A stretch of 64,000 nt of DNA from Bacteroidota bacterium (lineage in GTDB: Bacteria > Bacteroidota > Ignavibacteria > UBA10030 > UBA8401), in assembly GCA_030679145.1 (NCBI GenBank), contig JAUXTU010000052.1, positions 1 to 64,000 on the forward strand, written 5' to 3'. Shown here piece after piece: positions 9,009 through 19,400 of the stretch (its first letter is position 1; each line of letters starts with the position of its first letter). The position numbers were made by a program, and so were the translations under genes. The notes under the pieces were generated by a model, which was not told the origin of the DNA, did no database searches, and was given only the letters and a program-made list of their open reading frames with translations.

Positions 9009-10172
9009 ATGAAAATTCATGAGTACCAGGGGAAAGATATTCTGAGAAAATTCAACGTTCCTGTTCCAAAAGGGGAAGTTGCTTTTTCCGTTGATGATGC
9101 TGTTAATGCTGCAAAACGTCTCGGCGGATCTGTATGGGTTGTGAAAGCGCAAATTCACGCCGGCGGACGCGGTAAAGGGGGTGGAGTAAAAGTTGCAAAG
9201 AGTCTGGATGATGTGAAACAGTATGCTAAGCAAATTTTAGGAATGACATTGATTACACACCAAACCGGTCCGGAAGGACGTTTGGTAAAACGGTTGTTGA
9301 TTGAAGAAGGGGCTAACATCGATAAAGAAATGTATGTTGGCATCACGCTTGACCGTGCACAATCAAAAAATGTGGTGATGGTTTCAACCGAAGGGGGAAT
9401 GGAAATCGAAAAAGTTGCTGAAGAACATCCCGAAAGAATCGTAAAAGAAACGATCGATCCGGCAGTCGGATTCCAGCAGTTTCAGGCGCGCAAACTTGCG
9501 TTCGCTCTCGGACTTAGCGGAGATGCTTTCAAGAATGGAGTAAAATTTCTTCTCGCATTATATCGTGCGTACGAAGCAACTGATGCATCATTGTTTGAGA
9601 TCAATCCTTTGGTTATTACCAAAGAAGGAAATGTCATAGCACTCGATGCAAAAGTGAATTTTGACGATAACGCTTTATATCGACATCCAGAGTTTGCAGA
9701 ATTACGAGATATTGATGAAGAAGATCCACTTGAAGTTGAAGCATCAAAATCCAATTTGAACTACATCAAACTTGACGGAAACGTTGGCTGCATGGTGAAC
9801 GGCGCAGGTCTTGCAATGGGAACAATGGATATTATCAAACTTGCAGGCGGCGAACCGGCAAACTTTTTGGATGTTGGCGGCGGAGCAAATGCAGTAACAG
9901 TAGCCAACGGATTCAAGATCATTCTTGCTGATAAAAATGTGAAAGCTATTCTTATCAATATCTTCGGCGGAATTGTTCGCTGCGACCGTGTTGCAAACGG
10001 TGTTGTTGAAGCGGCAAAAGTTGTTGATGTGAAGATTCCAATCGTAATACGTCTTGCAGGAACCAATGCTGATATTGCTGCGGATATTCTGAAAAATTCT
10101 GGGATGAAATTCCTTGTTGCTGAAAATTTGAAAGATGCAGCAGAAAAAGTAACAAAAGCATTGGCGGCGTAA
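9009..10172 (+). CDS. sucC: Succinyl-CoA ligase [ADP-forming] subunit beta
   Basis: [57 protein letters not shown]. Confidence 0.97.
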   Translation: MKIHEYQGKDILRKFNVPVPKGEVAFSVDDAVNAAKRLGGSVWVVKAQIHAGGRGKGGGVKVAKSLDDVKQYAKQILGMTLITHQTGPEGRLVKRLLIEEGANIDKEMYVGITLDRAQSKNVVMVSTEGGMEIEKVAEEHPERIVKETIDPAVGFQQFQARKLAFALGLSGDAFKNGVKFLLALYRAYEATDASLFEINPLVITKEGNVIALDAKVNFDDNALYRHPEFAELRDIDEEDPLEVEASKSNLNYIKLDGNVGCMVNGAGLAMGTMDIIKLAGGEPANFLDVGGGANAVTVANGFKIILADKNVKAILINIFGGIVRCDRVANGVVEAAKVVDVKIPIVIRLAGTNADIAADILKNSGMKFLVAENLKDAAEKVTKALAA

Positions 10173-10177
10173 AAAAT

Positions 10178-10570
10178 ATGAATCTACAAGAGATTGAACA
10201 TTATTGGCTTGAATCATCTGATGATGATTTTGATACAGCTGAAAAATTATTTCTGAATAAGAAATATGTTCAGTCAATGTTCTTTCTTCATCTATCTATT
10301 GAAAAGGTGTTGAAAGCGGTCTTTGTCAGAAAAAATAATGTTGAAGCACCGTATGGGCATAACCTACAATACCTTGCTACAAAGATTGTAGGAATTCAAT
10401 GGCAGCAACATCAATTAGATCTACTGGCAGAAATAACCTCATTCAATATTTCGGCACGATATGATGATTACAAAAGAAATTTTTACAACGTATGCGACAA
10501 ACAATTTGCAGAGCAATACTTGCAAAAAGGAAATGAGATGAGAGAATGGTTCAAATCCCAAATACGATAA
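10178..10570 (+). CDS. HEPN domain protein (toxin-like partner of MNT)
   Basis: YWLESSDDDFDTAEKLF...LHLSIEKVLKAVFVRKN...YGHNL...FNISARYDDYK. Confidence 0.85.
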   Translation: MNLQEIEHYWLESSDDDFDTAEKLFLNKKYVQSMFFLHLSIEKVLKAVFVRKNNVEAPYGHNLQYLATKIVGIQWQQHQLDLLAEITSFNISARYDDYKRNFYNVCDKQFAEQYLQKGNEMREWFKSQIR

Positions 10571-10863
10571 TTGATATTATTAAAGCGATGCGTGCACGAA
10601 TTGGAAATGAAATTGATATTAAAAAAATATTCCTTTTCGGTTCGTATGCAAAAGGAACGTATTCAGAGAACAGCGATATTGATGTTTGTATTGTTGCTGC
10701 AAATGTTGAGAACGAATTTTTAGCAGCATTTAAGATTACACCAAAGATCGCTGCCATTGATGCAAGAATTGAACCAATTGTTGTTTCTGAAAAAGAATTT
10801 AATGAAAAAAATGTTTTTGGTGTTATAAAAGAAATTAAAACGTACGGTATAGAGATTGCGTAA
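10546..10863 (+). CDS. Minimal nucleotidyltransferase (MNT), antitoxin-like partner of HEPN
   Basis: FLFGSYAKGTYSENSDIDVCIV (GSx10DxD); overlaps HEPN gene by 25 nt. Confidence 0.88.
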   Translation: MVQIPNTIIDIIKAMRARIGNEIDIKKIFLFGSYAKGTYSENSDIDVCIVAANVENEFLAAFKITPKIAAIDARIEPIVVSEKEFNEKNVFGVIKEIKTYGIEIA

Positions 10864-10882
10864 AAACGTAATCGAGAAGAAC

Positions 10883-11074
10883 ATGAAAGGGATCGAATAC
10901 ATTGTTGATGCACGAGGAAAGAGGAAAGCGGTTGTCGTTGATCTAAAAGTTTACGGCAATGTGTGTGAAGATTTTTATGATTCGTTGACTGCAAAAATGA
11001 GAATAAATGAACCTCGTGAATCATATTCTTCTGTGAAAGCTAAGTTGGAAAAATTGGGAAAAATTCATGGCTAA
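10883..11074 (+). CDS. Small antitoxin-like protein (RelB/Phd-type position)
   Basis: MKGIEYIVDARGKRKAVVVDLKVYG... immediately upstream of and overlapping a RelE/ParE remnant. Confidence 0.55.
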   Translation: MKGIEYIVDARGKRKAVVVDLKVYGNVCEDFYDSLTAKMRINEPRESYSSVKAKLEKLGKIHG

Positions 11075-11327
11075 ATTTGCCATTGTTTTTTGCACGCTCA
11101 GGGCGCCAAGACTTGGAAAGTTTGCCGAGTAATTCTGTTGAAAAAATTCTTTCTGCAATTGAAAACTTTCCTTTGATCCATCTCCCAATGGGAGTAAAAC
11201 ACTAAAAGGTGAGAAAAATCTTTGACGGATTCGAGTTGGAGATTATCGTATAATTTATTCTGTTTATACTGACACGCTTATCATTGATGTTATTCGTGTT
11301 CGTCATCGCAAAGAAGTTTATAACTGA
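11067..11327 (+). pseudogene. RelE/ParE-family toxin remnant (frameshifts and in-frame TGA)
   Basis: Composite: MAKFAIV / FFARSGRQDLESLPSNSVEKILSAIENFP / GSKTLKGEKNL*RIRVGDYRIIYSVYTDTLIIDVIRVRHRKEVYN* across different frames. Confidence 0.8.
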
Positions 11328-11333
11328 TTATTA

Positions 11334-12791
11334 ATGTCTATATACGAAAAATACGAAGCCGTTATCGGTCTTGAAGTTCACGCGCAGCTTTCCACGAACA
11401 CGAAAATCTTCTGTGGCTGTTCGAATAAATTCGGCAGCCAACCGAACTCGAATGTCTGCCCTGTCTGTTTAGGAATGCCGGGAGTTTTGCCGGTGCTGAA
11501 CAAGCAAGTAGTGGAATACGCAATTCGAATGGGATTAGCAACGAACTGTTCTATCACTACAAAATCAATATTTGCCCGCAAGAATTATTTCTATCCCGAT
11601 CTTCCAAAAGGATATCAGATCTCCCAATATGAAGAACCGATCTGTCAGTATGGATATGCTGATATTGAATTGGGCAATGGAAGTTCAAAGCGGATCGGCG
11701 TAACACGAATTCATATGGAAGAAGATGCAGGAAAATCTATTCATGATGCTGGGAACGAAACACTCGTTGATGTGAATCGCTGCGGGACTCCATTGTTGGA
11801 GATCGTCAGTGAACCGGATATGCGTTCCGCAGAAGAGGCAAGCAAATATCTTATTTCAATCTGGCAGACAGTGAAATATTTGGGGATCTGTGACGGCAAT
11901 ATGGAAGAGGGAAGCCTGCGGTGCGATGCGAATGTTTCTGTGCGGTTGAAAGGTGAAACAAAGCTCGGAACCAAAGCCGAATTGAAAAATATGAATTCGT
12001 TCCGCAATGTAGAACGGGCGATTGAATATGAGATCAAACGTCAAATTGATTTGATAGAGGAGGGCGGAGCAGTTATTCAGCAAACTCTGTTATGGAATGC
12101 GGATAAGAATATTGCTGCGCCGATGCGAAGCAAAGAAGAAGCGCACGATTATCGGTATTTCCCTGATCCCGATCTTGTTCCGGTGATCGTCAATAAAGAA
12201 TGGATCGCTTCTGTTGAGAAACATCTTCCTGAGCTTCCTGTTATTCGCAGGAAAAGATTCATTGAAGCTTTTAAACTTCCTCCGTACGATGCAGAAGTTC
12301 TTACTCAGGAAAAAGAACTTGCAGATTATTTTGAATCCTCGTTGAACGGACTTTCAAAAAAGAATGAAGAAAATTACAAATTTGTAAGCAATTGGGTAAT
12401 GACCGATGTCCTGCGTGTTGTGAATGATGAAAAACTTTCAATCACTGATTTTCCGGTTTCTCCGGCGCATCTTTCTGGGATGGTGAATGCAATTGCGGAT
12501 GGTACAATCAGCGGAAAAATTGCGAAAGATGTTTTTGCGGAGATGTTAAAAACAAAAGAACATCCCCAAACGATCATCGAACGAAAAGGATTGGTACAGA
12601 TTTCGGATACGGGAACAATTGAAAAAGAGATTGATTCGATCTTGTCAAAATTTCCAAATGAAATATCGCGGTATCGCGGTGGCGAAGCTAAATTAATGGG
12701 ATTCTTCGTCGGTGAAACGATGAAAGTGATGAAGGGAAAGGGAAATCCCAAAGTAATTAACGAACTATTGGTAAAAAAACTTAAATCATAA
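11334..12791 (+). CDS. gatB: Asp-tRNA(Asn)/Glu-tRNA(Gln) amidotransferase subunit B
   Basis: [28 protein letters not shown]...[13 protein letters not shown]. Confidence 0.97.
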   Translation: MSIYEKYEAVIGLEVHAQLSTNTKIFCGCSNKFGSQPNSNVCPVCLGMPGVLPVLNKQVVEYAIRMGLATNCSITTKSIFARKNYFYPDLPKGYQISQYEEPICQYGYADIELGNGSSKRIGVTRIHMEEDAGKSIHDAGNETLVDVNRCGTPLLEIVSEPDMRSAEEASKYLISIWQTVKYLGICDGNMEEGSLRCDANVSVRLKGETKLGTKAELKNMNSFRNVERAIEYEIKRQIDLIEEGGAVIQQTLLWNADKNIAAPMRSKEEAHDYRYFPDPDLVPVIVNKEWIASVEKHLPELPVIRRKRFIEAFKLPPYDAEVLTQEKELADYFESSLNGLSKKNEENYKFVSNWVMTDVLRVVNDEKLSITDFPVSPAHLSGMVNAIADGTISGKIAKDVFAEMLKTKEHPQTIIERKGLVQISDTGTIEKEIDSILSKFPNEISRYRGGEAKLMGFFVGETMKVMKGKGNPKVINELLVKKLKS

Positions 12792-12792
12792 T

Positions 12793-12851
12793 CTCACGCA
12801 AAGACACGAAGGCGCAAAGTATTAGGTAATATTCCTTTGCGGCTTTGCGAG
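12793..12851. repeat. Gene-less copy of the CGCAAAG-type inverted repeat
   Basis: CTCACGCAAAGACACGAAGGCGCAAAGTATTAGGTAATATTCCTTTGCGGCTTTGCGAGA; same motif as arms at 417 and 838. Confidence 0.75.
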
Positions 12852-12870
12852 AAAAGAATGGAATGGAACC

Positions 12871-13623
12871 ATGCGTAAAAAAATAATCGCCGGAAACTGG
12901 AAAATGAATAACGACATTTCCCAAACAACAGAACTTATCAACGGAATCAAATCTGCAATTAAATCCTCATCGTCAACAATCGCAATTGTCTGTCCGCCAT
13001 ATACTTCATTAATGACGGCGCAGCAATTGATCAAAGGAACATCGATCAAGCTCGGTGCGCAGGATGTTTCGTTGCACGACAGCGGTGCATATACAGGAGA
13101 AATATCTTTGTCGATGTTGAAATCGGTTGGATGCGAATATGTTATTGTTGGTCATTCCGAACGACGGCAATATCATGCTGAAACCAATGAGGTCATCAAT
13201 CAAAAAGCAAAGAAAGTGTTAGCCGGCGGACTTATTCCAATTATTTGTGTTGGCGAGACGCTTGAAGAGCGTGAAAAAAATATTACCGGTCAGGTTTTAG
13301 CAACTCAGGTAAAAGGTGTTCTTGCCGGATTTTCTGGTGCTGATGTTGAGAAATCCATTATTGCATACGAACCGGTTTGGGCAATTGGGACAGGAAAAAC
13401 TGCGAGCAAAGAACAGGCAGAAGAAGTTCATCTGATGATTCGTAGTTTGATTACTCAAATATACTCTTCCTCAATTGCTGAAAAAGTAATTATTCAATAC
13501 GGCGGCAGCGTAAAACCGGATAATGCAAAGGAATTACTTTCTCAGCCAAATATTGATGGTGCACTTGTTGGTGGGGCGTGTTTAAAAGCGGATTCATTTT
13601 TAGCTATCATTAATGCTGCATAG
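12871..13623 (+). CDS. tpiA: Triose-phosphate isomerase
   Basis: IAGNWKMN, VIVGHSERRQ, AYEPVWAIGTGKTA, IQYGGSVKPDN. Confidence 0.98.
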   Translation: MRKKIIAGNWKMNNDISQTTELINGIKSAIKSSSSTIAIVCPPYTSLMTAQQLIKGTSIKLGAQDVSLHDSGAYTGEISLSMLKSVGCEYVIVGHSERRQYHAETNEVINQKAKKVLAGGLIPIICVGETLEEREKNITGQVLATQVKGVLAGFSGADVEKSIIAYEPVWAIGTGKTASKEQAEEVHLMIRSLITQIYSSSIAEKVIIQYGGSVKPDNAKELLSQPNIDGALVGGACLKADSFLAIINAA

Positions 13624-13638
13624 TAAACTCTAATCTTC

Positions 13639-13676
13639 AGGCCTCAAAACTATGTTTTTTTGTAGATTTGAGGTCT
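13639..13676 (+). terminator. Hairpin after tpiA (AGGCCTCAAA...TTTGAGGTCT)
   Basis: 10-bp stem with one G-T pair; weak T tract. Confidence 0.45.
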
Positions 13677-13798
13677 TGTTGTCTCCATACTACTCAAAAA
13701 TATCACTTGGTTTCAGCTGGTTCGTGTGTTATATTTAGATTGTTTTATAAAGAAAAATCCCTTAAAACAACGAAAATTCAACAACTTCGGATCAATAG

Positions 13799-16387
13799 TT
13801 GAACAAATTGCTCTTTCGATCATCAATTTATCTGTTAGTTTCAGTCCTTGTCGCAACCACTCTATTTTCCCAGCAGTTGTTTCTCGAAAATGGCACGCCG
13901 TCGCATCCAAATGTATTATCCTATAATTCGTCAGCACGTTCTATAATAGATCTTTCAGGTGAATGGAATTATTCGCTCGATAATGGTATATCGTGGAAAC
14001 AAGTAAAAATTCCAGCAGCTGCTAATTATGAAGGAAAGATAGTTTACCGGAAAAAATTTTCCGTTGATGAACTTTCCTTACAGAATAATGCATTTACTAT
14101 TGTCTGTTACGGAATCAACTACCAGGCCGAAGTCTTTATCAATGAAACGTTTGTGGGACGACATGAGGGGGGATATACGTCATTTGAGCTTTCTGTTCCG
14201 GATAACATTATTCAGATCGGTTCGGAAAATGTCATTCGTGTTGTTGTCGATAATTTGTTGAACCATAGATCAACATTTCCATTGCGGCCTCAAGTAAGCG
14301 GCTGGAAAAATTACAATGGAATTGTCCGAGATATCTTTATCGTTGCTGCGCCAAAATTACGTATAGAAAAAGTCGGTGTGGTTGTTGAAGCGATCGAACC
14401 GAAATCCACTAAACTAATCGTAACGACAACAGTATCTGCAAAAGATCTGCAAGCATTTGCACAGTTATCCAACAAAACATTTCAACTCTCTGTAGAAACT
14501 GTTGAAGCAGCGAATGGAATTGTTGTTGGAAAACCAACGGTTGTTTCTGTTGTTCCGCAGCCAAATAGTTCGGCGATAGCGCAAATCTCCATTTCAATTT
14601 CCAGCGCAAAATTATGGTCACCGGATTCGCCGGAACTCTATTCGATAAAAGTTTCTCTTCTTGCAGTTGAAGGAAAAAAAGATTCTTTGTTGGATGCGGT
14701 CAGTGTAACCACCGGAATTCGTACGTTCACTAAAGATAAGAATAATCTTCTGTTCAATGGCGCACCCATAAATTTACGAGGCGTTGTATGGATAGAGGAT
14801 TCGGAATTTCACGGAAGTGCGTTGACATACGAAGAGATGGAACGTGATGTTGCTTTGATTAAAAATCTTGGCGCAAACACCGTCCGTGTCGGATTCCATC
14901 CGCCGCATCCTTTCTTTATCCAGCTGTGCGATCGATACGGTCTATTGGTGCTTGAAGAAATTCCGAATTTTGAAATTCCCGCAAAAATTCTCGATGATGA
15001 AAATTACCGCTCACTCGTCAATAATTACCTGAAAGATATGATCGAACGTGATCGGCACAATCCATCAGTAATTGCATGGGGATTAGGAGAGGGATCAGGT
15101 TTTACTGGAGATACCGAGAAGAATATTGTTTCGCAGTTACATCATACTGCAAAATCCATCGATGATCGATTGACCTATTTTATAACGCGGGGCGCTGAAG
15201 ATGATGATGTATCATCTGCAGATATCTGTGCGATCAGTTTCTCCAATGTTGACATCAAGAAATTCCGTTTACAAATTGCTGCATTCAAAGAATCAAATCC
15301 AAAGAAGCCGCTCATTGTTTCCGGTTACGGTAAAGCGATAGAAGATGGGAATCGGAACGGATACAGCGATCCTAATTCTCAGGAATCGCAAGCGCGATAT
15401 ATTCAGCAGCGATATGCTGTCATTAAAGACATGAATCTTGCCGGTTCGATGATCTTTGCGTTTAATGATTTTAAAAGTGATCGCCCGATCATGCATATCA
15501 AACCTACAACTCCTTTGGTTCATACTGTGGGAATTGTAGAATTAGACCGCGAAAAGAAATCGGCATATGATGTTGTTCATTCCATTTATCACGATCAAAA
15601 GATTTCTGCTCTGCCAATCGGAAATTATGTCCCGGCATCTCCGTATGTCTATGTTGTCATCGGGCTTTCATTGTTGATCATTGCAGCTTGGTTGGTTAAT
15701 GGAAATCGCAGGTTTCGCGAAAGTACAAGGCGAGCAATTTTCAATTCATATAATTTTTTTGCGGATATCCGGGACCAATTCACACTTCCGCTTTTTCATA
15801 CAACCGTAACTGCATTCATTATTGCGATTACATTTTCTGTGATATTTTCCAGTATTTTGCATCATTTTAAAACCAGTGTTGCTTTGGATTACATATTATC
15901 GTATCTCCTCTCGGATGATTTCAAAAAAATTGTGATCGAAATGTCATGGAATCCGATGATCGGTGTAGGATATTTTTCAACCATTATTATAGGATGGTTC
16001 TTAGGTTTAACAGTTCTGGTCAAAATTTTAGCGTTGATGGCGCGAGTAAAAATTCGACTGTTTCATTCATATTCAATTGTGGTCTGGACCGCACTTCCCT
16101 GGCTCTTCTTTATTCCGGTCGGAATGATCTTATACCGAGTACTAGAAAGTGAAGTGTATGTCCCCTGGATATTAGGACTGGTTGTTTTAATGTCCGTATG
16201 GGTGTATTTCCGGACATTAAAAGGTATTTCTGTTATTTATCATATCTATACGCCAAAAATGTACATGATCGGTGTGACAGTAGTACTCGTCATCAGCGGA
16301 GGCTTTTACGCCTATTTAGATTATATGTATTCGCTTTCGTTATATGCAGAATATTTCGCAACGCACATTCTTCCCTTTGTCAATTAA
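13799..16387 (+). CDS. Glycoside hydrolase family 2-like protein with C-terminal multi-pass membrane domain; probable pseudo-glycosidase
   Basis: GH2 sugar-binding, Ig and TIM-barrel features (LSGEWNYSLD, LRGVVWIEDSEFHGS, MIERDRHNPSVIAWGLGEGSG); several TM segments in the last ~240 aa; TTG start. Confidence 0.85.
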   Translation: MNKLLFRSSIYLLVSVLVATTLFSQQLFLENGTPSHPNVLSYNSSARSIIDLSGEWNYSLDNGISWKQVKIPAAANYEGKIVYRKKFSVDELSLQNNAFTIVCYGINYQAEVFINETFVGRHEGGYTSFELSVPDNIIQIGSENVIRVVVDNLLNHRSTFPLRPQVSGWKNYNGIVRDIFIVAAPKLRIEKVGVVVEAIEPKSTKLIVTTTVSAKDLQAFAQLSNKTFQLSVETVEAANGIVVGKPTVVSVVPQPNSSAIAQISISISSAKLWSPDSPELYSIKVSLLAVEGKKDSLLDAVSVTTGIRTFTKDKNNLLFNGAPINLRGVVWIEDSEFHGSALTYEEMERDVALIKNLGANTVRVGFHPPHPFFIQLCDRYGLLVLEEIPNFEIPAKILDDENYRSLVNNYLKDMIERDRHNPSVIAWGLGEGSGFTGDTEKNIVSQLHHTAKSIDDRLTYFITRGAEDDDVSSADICAISFSNVDIKKFRLQIAAFKESNPKKPLIVSGYGKAIEDGNRNGYSDPNSQESQARYIQQRYAVIKDMNLAGSMIFAFNDFKSDRPIMHIKPTTPLVHTVGIVELDREKKSAYDVVHSIYHDQKISALPIGNYVPASPYVYVVIGLSLLIIAAWLVNGNRRFRESTRRAIFNSYNFFADIRDQFTLPLFHTTVTAFIIAITFSVIFSSILHHFKTSVALDYILSYLLSDDFKKIVIEMSWNPMIGVGYFSTIIIGWFLGLTVLVKILALMARVKIRLFHSYSIVVWTALPWLFFIPVGMILYRVLESEVYVPWILGLVVLMSVWVYFRTLKGISVIYHIYTPKMYMIGVTVVLVISGGFYAYLDYMYSLSLYAEYFATHILPFVN

Positions 16388-16403
16388 TTTTAACCGCTAA
16401 CGA

Positions 16404-19400
16404 ATGTATCTTTCTAAATTAGAAATAGTTGGTTTTAAATCGTTTGCAAATAAAGTGAATCTTTCCTTTGATGCTGGTCTTACAGCAATTGTCGGTCCGA
16501 ATGGCTGCGGGAAGACAAATGTTGTTGATGCTATCCGCTGGGCGTTAGGCGAACAAAAACCGAGTCGCTTGCGAAGTGATAAGATGGAAGATGTTATTTT
16601 CAACGGAACGAAAAACCGCAAACCGCTGGGGATGGCGGATGTTTCATTGACAATTGAGAACACAAAAGGAATTCTTCCTTCAGAATATAAAGAAGTTGTC
16701 ATCACTCGCCGTGTGTATCGTTCCGGTGAGTCGGAATATTATCTGAACAAAACTCTTTGCCGATTAAAAGATATCAAAGATCTTTTTATGGATACCGGAA
16801 TGGGCTCGGATGCGTATTCCGTTATCGAATTGAAGATGGTCGAGACGATCTTGAGTGACAAAGCAGATGAACGCCGCCGATTATTTGAAGAAGCTGCCGG
16901 AGTGACAAAATATAAGGTTCGCAGAAAAGAGACGTTCACAAAGCTTGATCACGTGCAGCAAGATCTGATTCGCGTGCAGGATATTGTGAAAGAAGTGCAG
17001 AAAGCAGTCAACTCTCTTGAACGACAAGCGCACAAAGCGGAACAGTTCAATATCATTTCGCAGGACTTGCGGACAAAAGAAATTATCCTTCTCGAACGCG
17101 AATATTCCGATATCATCCTTTCAATTGATCCGTTAAGGGAAAAACTGACTTCCGCTGTTGATGATAAGAAAAAGATCAGTGACGAACTATCTTCCGAAGA
17201 GACACTGCTGGATGATCTGCGGGAAGAACTGACCTCATTAGAAGAACGGTTGAATGAAGTACAATTAGAACTGAACGAGCATCAGCAAAAAATAAATCTT
17301 TCGCAGCAGGCACGTGTAAAAGCGAACGAACGAACCAATTCGCTGACAGAATCAATTGACCATTTTACGAAAGAAAAAGAAGAACTTTCTCACCAACTTC
17401 CCGAATTGGAGGCGCGTGCTGGGGAATTGGCCGTTTCAATCGATCAAACTCATGCAAATGTCCATTCTTCTACCGAACAATACAATGAGAAAAAAGAAGA
17501 ACTTGACAAATTTACCATAGAACTTGAAAAGAAAAAAACAGAAGTAAAATCGAAACAGGACGAAGTGATCGCCCTGCTTCATGAGATTTCGTCCAAACGG
17601 AATGAATACGAACGAACAAAAGCGCGGTTAGAGAATATCAATGGGCGATTGGATTATTCCGGAGAAGAGAATGCGATCTATACAGCGGAGATTTCAAAAA
17701 ATTCCGCTACGGTAGCCGAACTGACAAAGCAGGATAAAGATTTTCGGAAACAATTTGCCGAAGCAGAGATTCGAGCGTTGGATAAAGAATCAAAAAGAAC
17801 AGGTCTTCTCAAGGAAGTGGAGACTCTTCGCAATACTGAATTTGAAATCCGTGCGCTCCTTGAACGCCGTAAATCCCGATTGGATTTTCTTCAAGGTCTT
17901 ATTGAAAGTCATGAAGGTTTTTCTGAAGGTGCCAAATTTCTTATAACGAATGATGAATGGAAGAACACGCTGCAAACGACCGTTGCGGATGCATTTTCTA
18001 CCGATGCAAAATACCGTATTGCGATCGAAGCGGCACTTGGTGATGTGGCAAATTATATGGTCGTTCAAACGATCGACGATGCCCACCGCGGTGTTGAATT
18101 GTTGAAGACAAGCAATAAAGGCCGGGCAACGTTTGTTTGTCTTGAATCGATCCCATCCTTACCGGATGATAAGTTAGACATTATTGAAGGCGGAGTTATT
18201 TCGTGGGCAAGCGACAGTGTGCAGTGTGATCCAAAATATTCATCTCTTCGAGACTTTCTATTTGCCGGGACAATGATCGTTGAAGATGTTCAAACTGCCA
18301 AAGCGTTGGTGCGAAAATATTTCTCTTTGAAATGCGTTACGTTGGATGGTGAACTCGTCACCGGTTCAGGTATTCTTCGCGGCGGCAGTATTCGTGCAGA
18401 AGATGGTGGATTTATCGGTAAAAAAAATCAGATAGAAGAGCTTCATAAAGAGATTGAAACATTTTTGTTGCAAACCGATTCAAATCGGAAAGAGATTGCT
18501 GGAAAAGAAAAACAGATCGCCGCAATCGATGTAAAATCACTGTTCGATATTGCGAAGAAGATCGAACAACAGATGTCTTCAGTTGAAATGCGCATCGCTC
18601 AGATTGAATATGAAAAGAAGCGGATGGCAGAGAATGTTGAGAGGAATGACGCTGAAAACAGACGCTTGCGTGAAGAAGCAAATGCTCATAATGCAGAACT
18701 GAAAAATCTTCAGCCGACGATTGAGGGATTAGAAAACAAAAAATCATCGGCTGAACAACAATCCGGAGCTACTGCAAGTGAATTGGAAACAATGGAAGTG
18801 ATGTGGAATGAATTTTCCAAGGTAGCAACCAATGCACAACTTGAAATGATGCGATTGGTGAATGAAGAGAAAAATTTTGCCCGTGAATTGGAGTACACTA
18901 ACGCAACGATCGCGAATCTGAAGAATACATTTGCACAGCGAGACACTGATATTGAAAATGCACGTCGTGAGATCGAACGATTAGAGGAAGAACTTCTTTT
19001 TAATGCACATGTTCTTGAGACGCTTGATCAGGAATTAAAAGAAATTATTGAACGAAAGCGCGTGGCACAATCTGACTTTAATTCCAAGCGGACTCAATCG
19101 CACGATATTGAATTAAAATTGAAGGATGCGCGACGGTTACACGACAGTTCAATGTCCCGTTCACATGAATTGGAAATGAAAATTTCCGAACTGACAATGA
19201 AAGCACAGAATATTGTTGACCGCGGGAAAGAAGAGTTCGAATATACTGTTGAGTTGAAGGAATTTACGGCGGAAAATAACTTCGATATTGAATCTGCACG
19301 AGAAGAAATCCGGTATATGAAAGATAAGATCCGCTCACTTGGCGCTGTGAACTTTGCAGCATTTGATGAATATAAAACGGAAAAAGAACGATTGGAATTC

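Noticed and set aside
11220-11240. Possible stop-codon recoding (TGA as Sec/Trp) in the RelE-like remnant
   Set aside because: The same locus also needs frameshifts to be read; pseudogene is simpler, and other genes here do not use internal TGA.
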